DNA of 64,000 bases from Rhabdochromatium marinum. Lineage in GTDB: Bacteria; Pseudomonadota; Gammaproteobacteria; Chromatiales; Chromatiaceae. Positions 55,909 to 61,500 of this stretch are shown one piece after another. The notes under the pieces are model-generated. The model searched no databases, had not been told where the DNA came from, and was given only the letters and a program-made list of their open reading frames with translations. A program made the translations under genes and the position numbers. The stretch's first letter is position 1. The number at the start of each line of letters is the position of its first letter. The stretch is taken from positions 1 through 64,000 of the forward strand of contig NZ_NRRS01000007.1 in assembly GCF_016583795.1 (NCBI RefSeq). The letters are read 5' to 3'.

Positions 55909-57005
55909 GCAAAATCCTCAGCTCCGGCCTCAATGGCCCCCAGCATCCTGGCACTGATCTGCGGATCTGTATCTGAGGCCGGACACAGACCGGACACCCG
56001 CATCAAAGCCGTCATGGCCTCATGAAGTTGAGCGCGAATGTCAGCTTCACTGGCAATGGCAAAATCGCGAAAGGTTTGCGCCACCAGCGACAATTCGCGC
56101 GTCTTGGAATACACAATATGCCAGCGACGGCGAATCGGGAAGCCTTCAACATCAAGCACTGCAAAGCGCCCGCCGTTGCTTTCCAGCCGTACTGTATGCA
56201 GAGACAGCGCCGAGATGCCCAGTCCACCCAGAATGGCGTGCTTAATCGCCTCGCTGCTGCCCAACTGCATGCGCACCCGTGGCTCCACCCCAGCGGCGGT
56301 AAAGTGCTTGAGCACCGCATCGCGCACCCCGGAACCCGGCTCACGCAGCAGCAGGTTTTCATCAGCCAGCCGGCGCATGGGGATGCGCGTGCTGCCAACC
56401 AAGGGATGATCGGCGCGGGCAATCATCACCAGGGGATTGGATGCAAAGGGCACTGCATCCACGTCGTAGCCGAGATCATGGTGTTGTCCCATCACATAAA
56501 GATCGTCGTCATGCGCGGACAGACGCTCGAACAACTGATCGCGATTGGTCACATTCAATGACACATCAATCCCGGCATAGCGTTGACAGAACGCGCCCAG
56601 AATTTCCGGTGCCACATAGGTGGCCGTGGTGATAACTCCCAGACGCAAGCGCCCGCTGCGCAAGCCCTTGAGATCCGCGAGCTTGGTTTCGAGATTGGCC
56701 AGTCCGTTGAGAATGCCACGGCAGGCGCCATAAACCTCGCGACCGGCATCGGTTGGCTCAACCGTGCGCCCCACATGGTGAAACAGTGGCGCGCCAATGG
56801 AGTCCGAGAGCTTCTTAATCTGCATCGACACCGTCGGCTGCGTCAGGAAGAGTTCCTCGGCCGCACGGGTGAAGCTGCCCAGACGCACAATGGCCTCAAG
56901 CAATTGCAGTTGCCTTAAGGTGCAATGCCGAACCAAATAATCAGCCCCAGGGCTGCTGAGATTCGGTTCGGACAGCGCGAGCTTGGAAGGAATTTTTGCT
57001 GGCAT
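55905..57005 (-). CDS. cbbR: LysR-type regulator CbbR
   Basis: About 366 aa from ATG 57005; a TTG about 24 codons further in, just before CTLRQL, is an alternative that gives a length nearer the family norm. The N-terminal winged helix-turn-helix (TLRQLQLLEAIVRLGSFTRAAEELFLTQPTVSMQIKKL) and the effector domain (LRLGVITTATYVAPEILGAF, GVRDAVLKHFTAAG) match CbbR, activator of Calvin-cycle genes. It lies downstream of the carboxysome genes and in the same direction, not divergent from cbbLS as is usual. Its stop overlaps the purK ATG. Confidence 0.88.
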   Translation of the reverse strand: MPAKIPSKLALSEPNLSSPGADYLVRHCTLRQLQLLEAIVRLGSFTRAAEELFLTQPTVSMQIKKLSDSIGAPLFHHVGRTVEPTDAGREVYGACRGILNGLANLETKLADLKGLRSGRLRLGVITTATYVAPEILGAFCQRYAGIDVSLNVTNRDQLFERLSAHDDDLYVMGQHHDLGYDVDAVPFASNPLVMIARADHPLVGSTRIPMRRLADENLLLREPGSGVRDAVLKHFTAAGVEPRVRMQLGSSEAIKHAILGGLGISALSLHTVRLESNGGRFAVLDVEGFPIRRRWHIVYSKTRELSLVAQTFRDFAIASEADIRAQLHEAMTALMRVSGLCPASDTDPQISARMLGAIEAGAEDFA

Positions 57006-57042
57006 CAGGAACGCCAGTGGCACACCGGCGCGAAGGTTGCCA

Positions 57043-57282
57043 TCAGTCCGGCCATACCCGGGCGCCTCCGCAGAAAGCGTCCGCGCGCAGCGGATCCAAT
57101 GCCGGCCCAGTCGACGCCGCAGTGGCTGAGACAGTAGGCGCGTGCGGCAACTGTCTGATCGCCCAGGGATTATTGTCGCTACCGCTGGTCTCGATGGTGG
57201 AAACCTCAGGCGCAGCCTCTGCCACAGTGTCCGGGGAACAGGCCTCTGGCGAATCATTCGCCGTTTCAGTGTATTCAGACAT
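57043..57282 (-). CDS. Possible small acidic protein between acRAF and cbbR
   Basis: An open frame of about 79 codons (starting MSEYTETANDSPEACSP) fills most of the 366-base gap before cbbR; a second ATG at 57291 is possible. No family is recognised. It is acidic at the N-terminus and low in complexity, and no good ribosome-binding site precedes it. It may equally be the cbbR leader. Confidence 0.25.
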   Translation of the reverse strand: MSEYTETANDSPEACSPDTVAEAAPEVSTIETSGSDNNPWAIRQLPHAPTVSATAASTGPALDPLRADAFCGGARVWPD

Positions 57283-57342
57283 GGAAAACATCTTAGCACG
57301 CGCAACGGGCATGTGCGCATGAAGAATAGGGACGATGACGGC

Positions 57343-57361
57343 GTTATCCTGGTGAGATAAC
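57343..57361 (-). promoter_or_regulatory. LysR-type operator candidate upstream of cbbR
   Basis: GTTATC and GATAAC form a perfect inverted repeat around 7 bases, containing ATC-N7-GAT and T-N11-A, the pattern of LysR-type boxes. It lies just downstream of the acRAF stop and before the cbbR leader, so autoregulation by CbbR is possible. A weak terminator is the alternative. Confidence 0.35.
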
Positions 57362-57371
57362 AGCGGTATCC

Positions 57372-57719
57372 TCAGGGTGGCGGGAACTCAATCGAGCAAC
57401 TGCGGCCGATACATCTGTCAATGCGTTCGGCAAAGGCCCGTGCCTCAGGGGGCAATGTTCCCGACTCCTCATCGGCAAACACCGTCAGGTTCACATAGGT
57501 TCTCCCGAAGCTGAGGTCGGGATACAGATCCATGGCCTCAGAGACTTCACCCGCTCGCTCCAGGAAGACGCGTGTGGCCTCATAGTCCGGAAATTCCAGA
57601 CGCCGTTCCAGGCGCAACGGGCGCTCCCGTTGAGTCCAGCCATGCGTGCCCGGCGGGGCAGCTGGTGTCGCCGCTGGCGATCGGTCGGGAACTGATGGAT
57701 CAGAAATAGGCTCGCTCAT
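57372..57719 (-). CDS. PCD-like Rubisco assembly factor (acRAF) of the alpha-carboxysome
   Basis: About 115 aa from ATG 57719, which lies inside the end of the preceding gene (20-base overlap). The C-terminal 85 residues follow the pterin-4a-carbinolamine-dehydratase fold: RRLEFPDYEATRVFLERAGEVSEAMDLYPDLSFGRTYVNLTVF. Genes of this kind in cso loci encode acRAF, a Rubisco chaperone, rather than a pterin enzyme. In line with this, the region where dehydratases have their catalytic histidine pair (HHP) reads DLYPDLSF, with no histidine. The first 25 residues are Pro/Ala-rich. Confidence 0.8.
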   Translation of the reverse strand: MSEPISDPSVPDRSPAATPAAPPGTHGWTQRERPLRLERRLEFPDYEATRVFLERAGEVSEAMDLYPDLSFGRTYVNLTVFADEESGTLPPEARAFAERIDRCIGRSCSIEFPPP

Positions 57720-58185
57720 TCCAACTCCTGGTCTGACCAGCACCCAGGCTCTGCAACCATTCATCAACCTCCTTGGCATGAGCGATTTCGTCATTCAGCA
57801 AGCCGTGGAAAAATTCGGCGTTTTCCATCTCGCCAATCTGCCGACAGAATCCCGTTGCCTCCTGATAGAGCGCGACAATCTCCGCTTCCAGCACCGCATC
57901 CTGTTGCAGCAGACCGATCAGACTGTCGGCGACGGCCACCGGGCGCAATTGCGAAGCATTAGGCACCACGCCAACACCAAGCATCCGCTTGACCAAGCGT
58001 TCAGCATGGCGCATTTCCTCAACGGTCTCAACGCGGAAACGATCCGCCGCCGTCTGCAGTCCCCAGGCCTCGGCCAGAGCGGCCTGGGTCATATACTGTT
58101 GCACGGCGGAGTATTCCAGACTCAATGCGCGCCCGAGATACCCGAGCGTGCGGGGATGAACCCGTGGCTGTTGCATCATCTGCAT
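57700..58185 (-). CDS. Carboxysome-associated bacterioferritin-like protein
   Basis: 161 aa ferritin-like four-helix protein. Possible di-iron ligands are seen in LSLEYSAVQQY, VEEMRHAERL, LEAEIVALYQEA and LNDEIAHAKEVDEW (two ExxH-type pairs). Bacterioferritin-like genes recur in alpha-carboxysome loci, where the role is unclear; iron or redox handling near the carboxysome is inferred. It follows csoS1 after a 130-base gap that includes a strong hairpin, and it overlaps acRAF. Confidence 0.82.
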   Translation of the reverse strand: MQMMQQPRVHPRTLGYLGRALSLEYSAVQQYMTQAALAEAWGLQTAADRFRVETVEEMRHAERLVKRMLGVGVVPNASQLRPVAVADSLIGLLQQDAVLEAEIVALYQEATGFCRQIGEMENAEFFHGLLNDEIAHAKEVDEWLQSLGAGQTRSWNERAYF

Positions 58186-58235
58186 GGTGATCTTGATCGC
58201 TGCCTGACTGACTCGCCGAAGGCTTCAGTGCCCTG

Positions 58236-58276
58236 TGCGCTGGCAGACGTGCACGCCTGGCACATCCGCCAGCGCA
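58236..58276 (-). promoter_or_regulatory. Strong hairpin between csoS1 and the bacterioferritin-like gene
   Basis: TGCGCTGGC and GCCAGCGCA form a perfect 9-base stem around a 23-base loop. No T-tract follows, so it is more likely an mRNA stabiliser or attenuator that separates abundant shell-protein messages from the downstream genes than a simple terminator. Confidence 0.5.
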
Positions 58277-58314
58277 GCGGCCGAAACCAATCGGGCATTG
58301 GACTGCGGCGGTGC

Positions 58315-58617
58315 TTAAGCGGCCGAACCACCTGTGGGCAGCACCGGTTCAACCTCACGATGCGGACGGGCAATAATGTGTGCGGCAACCAGACCGTCGC
58401 CCACGCGCTCACAGGCATCAGCACCGGCCCGCACGGCGGCATTCACAGCACCGGTTTCACCGCGCACCAGCACGGTGACATAGCCACCACCAACGAATTC
58501 ACGACCGATCAAGCGGACTTCCGCCGCCTTCGTCATCGCGTCCGCTGCCTCGATCGCTGGTACCAGACCGCGCGTTTCGATCATGCCAAGAGCAATACCC
58601 ATGGTTTCGTTTGCCAT
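58315..58617 (-). CDS. csoS1: Carboxysome shell hexamer protein CsoS1 (copy 2)
   Basis: 100 aa BMC-H protein that assembles into the hexameric facets of the alpha-carboxysome shell. The BMC core (GIALGMIETRGLVPAIEAAD, LIGREFVGGGYVTVLVRGE, VRAGADACERVGDGLVAAHI) is identical over nearly the entire length to the neighbouring copy; only the first few residues and the C-terminal tail (EVEPVLPTGGSAA) differ. A GGAG lies seven bases before the ATG, fitting high expression. A 114-base gap separates the two copies. Confidence 0.95.
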   Translation of the reverse strand: MANETMGIALGMIETRGLVPAIEAADAMTKAAEVRLIGREFVGGGYVTVLVRGETGAVNAAVRAGADACERVGDGLVAAHIIARPHREVEPVLPTGGSAA

Positions 58618-58670
58618 TGTGTTTCTCCGTCTATCTACGCTTACTACGCTTAAAGAAAAGCTCTAATAAC

Positions 58671-58685
58671 GCGGTCGCTGACCGC
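58671..58685 (-). promoter_or_regulatory. Short hairpin between the two csoS1 genes
   Basis: GCGGTC and GACCGC form a perfect 6-base stem around GCT, followed on the - strand by an A/T-rich run (GTTATTAGAGC). It could act as a weak attenuator that sets the ratio of the two shell proteins. Confidence 0.35.
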
Positions 58686-58731
58686 CATTGACCGGGATCT
58701 ATTCCGGGGCCAATTACCGGGAAGATGTCGC

Positions 58732-59052
58732 CTAGCGCCGCTGTGCCCCCGGCGCAAAACCGTCGCTGGCCTCCAGGACCGGATCCAGTTCCGGATGCGG
58801 ACGCGCAATAATATGTGCGGCCACCAGACCATCGCCGACCCGCTCGCAGGCATCAGCCCCAGCCCGCACGGCTGCATTGACAGCACCCGTTTCACCGCGC
58901 ACCAGCACGGTGACATAGCCGCCGCCAACGAATTCGCGTCCAATCAGCCGCACCTCGGCTGCCTTGGTCATCGCATCGGCCGCCTCAATCGCTGGTACCA
59001 GACCCCGGGTCTCGATCATGCCCAGCGCGATACCGTAGTGCTCGCCTGCCAT
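58732..59052 (-). CDS. csoS1: Carboxysome shell hexamer protein CsoS1 (copy 1)
   Basis: 106 aa BMC-H shell protein, nearly identical in the core to the copy at 58315-58617. The tail differs and is longer (LDPVLEASDGFAPGAQRR), as seen between CsoS1 variants such as CsoS1A, B and C. GGAG lies eight bases before the ATG. It follows csoS4B by only 18 bases. Confidence 0.95.
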   Translation of the reverse strand: MAGEHYGIALGMIETRGLVPAIEAADAMTKAAEVRLIGREFVGGGYVTVLVRGETGAVNAAVRAGADACERVGDGLVAAHIIARPHPELDPVLEASDGFAPGAQRR

Positions 59053-59070
59053 TTCAGTGTCTCCTCGTTA

Positions 59071-59358
59071 TCAACTTGCCTGAGGCGCAACTGCCGCCGA
59101 TGCTGGGGTCGCTTCGCTCTCCCAATCATCAATGATTCCGCCGATGGTGAGATCGGTCAGAATTTTTGCATCACCCATCGCATAGCGACCGGCTGAACCA
59201 TTTACCGTAAAAACCCAGTTCCCAGGTCGCGCCCCCACCGGATCGGTCGCGACCTGGAGTTTGCCTTTAGCATCCCGCAGCACGCGCAGACTGCAATGAT
59301 CCAATCCAGAAACCCGCAGCGTGCAAACCAGGGTATCCACCACCTGAAAAATATCCAT
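59071..59358 (-). CDS. csoS4B: Carboxysome vertex protein CsoS4B
   Basis: About 95 aa from ATG 59358, with AGGAG upstream. A BMC-P/EutN-CcmL fold protein that forms pentamers closing the shell vertices. It shares the family layout: VSGLDHCSLRVLRD, DPVGARPGNWVFTVNGSAGRY and ILTDLTIGGIIDDW. The last 18 residues are an Ala/Ser-rich tail. csoS4A lies 41 bases upstream in transcription order and csoS1 follows. Confidence 0.93.
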   Translation of the reverse strand: MDIFQVVDTLVCTLRVSGLDHCSLRVLRDAKGKLQVATDPVGARPGNWVFTVNGSAGRYAMGDAKILTDLTIGGIIDDWESEATPASAAVAPQAS

Positions 59359-59399
59359 GCGCCCTGAAAAACTCCTGCGGTCAGGTTCGCGCCGCCGGC

Positions 59400-59648
59400 T
59401 CAGGTCTCCGGCTGCCAATCATCAATAATGCCGACAATAGTCAGATCACTGGGGTACTCCTTGCTGCCCGCCGCCTCGCGTGCGGCTGAGCTGCCGACGC
59501 AGATCACCCAATCACCCGGCACCGCACCGACAGCATCCACTGCAACCATCTTGTTGCTGCCGTCCAGCACCACCTGCAACCGCTTGTGCTCGAACCCGGC
59601 AATTCGGTTGGTTGAAACCAATGGCTTGAGCACCTTACAAATTTTCAT
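59400..59648 (-). CDS. csoS4A: Carboxysome vertex protein CsoS4A
   Basis: 82 aa BMC-P vertex protein. Motifs: MKICKVLKPLVSTNRIAGFE, DAVGAVPGDWVICVGSSAARE, and DLTIVGIIDDW. CsoS4A and CsoS4B normally work together, and loss of both gives leaky shells in known alpha-carboxysomes. It follows csoSCA after 34 bases. Confidence 0.95.
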   Translation of the reverse strand: MKICKVLKPLVSTNRIAGFEHKRLQVVLDGSNKMVAVDAVGAVPGDWVICVGSSAAREAAGSKEYPSDLTIVGIIDDWQPET

Positions 59649-59682
59649 ATCAGGCCACGAGTCATTTCAGTTAGTCTCGCAT

Positions 59683-61461
59683 TCAATGCGCCGCCTGATC
59701 CTGGTGTTCATACAGCGAGCAGCCCACCACCTCAATCGGTGCGGCGGCATCGCAATCGCGCACCACGCGCAAACAATGCAGCAGCCCGTCGGCACAGAGT
59801 TGCGGGTAACGCGCCTTGAGTGCCTGGGCGATGCGCTCGCAATGCGTGACCGCGCGTTCACGTGCTCCCGGCACCCCGCCGTGGTAGTCATAGCGCACCA
59901 CCACCGGCACCGGCAGCCCGCGACTGACATTCAGCCCAGAGAAAATTTTAATGCCAACATCGACATCAGCCGCGCCTTCCTCCACCGTCGTCAAATAGGC
60001 GAAATAGGTCAGGTTACGCAGTTGAATCTCTTCAAAGCCAATGCCTGCCCCGATAAAGCGCTCGGCATGACCAATATCGGCATAGCTCCCCTGATGGTAG
60101 GTGCGCACATAGTCGATCTGCGAGACATTGTTTTCGATCAGGCGGGCAATCAGCCGCAGCATTCCATCAGCGGCTGCTGCAGCCCCGGTGCTACGCTCCT
60201 GCTCCGTCGCCTGGGCACGCACCAGCTCCAGGGTATGCTTGCGCGCCTGCTCGGCCGTCATGCCGCGCGTGATCTCGTAAATTTTCCGCCCATCAACCCA
60301 ACGCTTGAAATCGATATGGCTGTTGCGATCCGGAATATGCACGCGAATCGCATCGGTGTCCGTATCCAGTCCAATCATTAATAAATCGACTGAAGCACCA
60401 CAGCAGTAGGTGTTTTCAATCGCCTGCTGAAAGGCCTGTAAACGCTCCAGTCCGGCACGCGCCGCCAGATCGTCATCCGACCCATGGGCAGCACAGCCCT
60501 GATGGGCTGGATCGACCGAGCTGTAATGGTAGATCACCGTCTTCAGATAACGAGTTGGTGCATCCGCCGTATTAGGGCGCCCCTCACGGAAGCGCAGCAT
60601 CTCGGTCTCGGCCCACTTCTGCACGGTATTCTCGACATCAAACAACGAGCCCGCGTAAGACTTACGCCGCACCGCCGCATAGGGCAGGCGCAACACATAG
60701 CTGATGGCGTGGGCCAGCCGTCCGTCCGCACAAGGGGTGACATCGAGCAGATGAAAACCACAGTCTTGCAGGAAGGCCTCAAACGCTTGAGTCTCACGCC
60801 CCCCCAGTGGATCCTGGGTATAAAATTCATCGCTGATGCGCCGGTAGGTCTTAAACACCGACACGGCAAACAGCCGGCGCATATCCAGACCACTGACCCA
60901 GGCATGTTCAACTTCCTGCCTGGGCAGTTCAAAGCCAAGCTCGGATTCGATCAGCTCAACCGCCCGCTCCTCAAAGCGCGGTTCGCATTGCATGGCGGCG
61001 ACCCGCTTGAGCACCGGGACAATGCGATCAAAGGATTCCTTGACCCGGGATTCATAGTCGAACAGCGCCGCATTGGCCGCCGCATTGGTCAGCGGATGCA
61101 AGCGATGTTGGGTGCCAAGCGCCTGATTGTCCGTTGCACGCGACTGCGCAGACTGAGCACGCCGGGGAGCCTGTTTTCTGCTGGCGGCCACCTGTGGTCG
61201 GTGCGTTGTCTGACGTGAGCGCTTGGCCTCAGCGGCTGAGCGTTCGCGTGCCGCAGCCGCTCGTCTGGCGGCTTCCTGTGCCTCGCGACCTCGCGGAGCC
61301 TCGTTGACCGCGACGTCTGCATGCGTTAGTACCGCAGTGTCAGGCGCCGATGGTGCCGCAGCCTCGCTGGTGCGCCATCCCGGTCGCGCGATGGGTGCCG
61401 CAGCCGCCGAAGCGGTCGGCAGCCCTCGCGAGCGCGGTGATTGTCGATGACGTCCTAACAT
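59683..61461 (-). CDS. csoSCA: Carboxysomal carbonic anhydrase CsoSCA
   Basis: 592 aa beta-like carbonic anhydrase that converts bicarbonate to CO2 inside the carboxysome. Catalytic residues can be matched to the known enzyme: C244-x-D246-x-R248 (CADGR), H312 (YHYSS) and C323 (QGCAAHG); the last two are 11 apart, as in Halothiobacillus. The helical N-terminal domain and the inactive C-terminal repeat domain are present. About 70 residues longer than the usual 514, because of a basic, Ala/Arg-rich disordered N-terminus, the part that binds Rubisco in studied systems. It lies 39 bases after csoS2. Confidence 0.96.
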   Translation of the reverse strand: MLGRHRQSPRSRGLPTASAAAAPIARPGWRTSEAAAPSAPDTAVLTHADVAVNEAPRGREAQEAARRAAAARERSAAEAKRSRQTTHRPQVAASRKQAPRRAQSAQSRATDNQALGTQHRLHPLTNAAANAALFDYESRVKESFDRIVPVLKRVAAMQCEPRFEERAVELIESELGFELPRQEVEHAWVSGLDMRRLFAVSVFKTYRRISDEFYTQDPLGGRETQAFEAFLQDCGFHLLDVTPCADGRLAHAISYVLRLPYAAVRRKSYAGSLFDVENTVQKWAETEMLRFREGRPNTADAPTRYLKTVIYHYSSVDPAHQGCAAHGSDDDLAARAGLERLQAFQQAIENTYCCGASVDLLMIGLDTDTDAIRVHIPDRNSHIDFKRWVDGRKIYEITRGMTAEQARKHTLELVRAQATEQERSTGAAAAADGMLRLIARLIENNVSQIDYVRTYHQGSYADIGHAERFIGAGIGFEEIQLRNLTYFAYLTTVEEGAADVDVGIKIFSGLNVSRGLPVPVVVRYDYHGGVPGARERAVTHCERIAQALKARYPQLCADGLLHCLRVVRDCDAAAPIEVVGCSLYEHQDQAAH

Positions 61462-61500
61462 GGTGCTATGAATCCACGACTCTGCCTGAACCGGACCGGT

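Noticed and set aside
57372-57719. Pterin-4a-carbinolamine dehydratase in aromatic amino-acid metabolism
   Set aside because: It sits in a carboxysome operon and lacks the catalytic histidine pair in the expected place, so the Rubisco assembly factor is the better reading.
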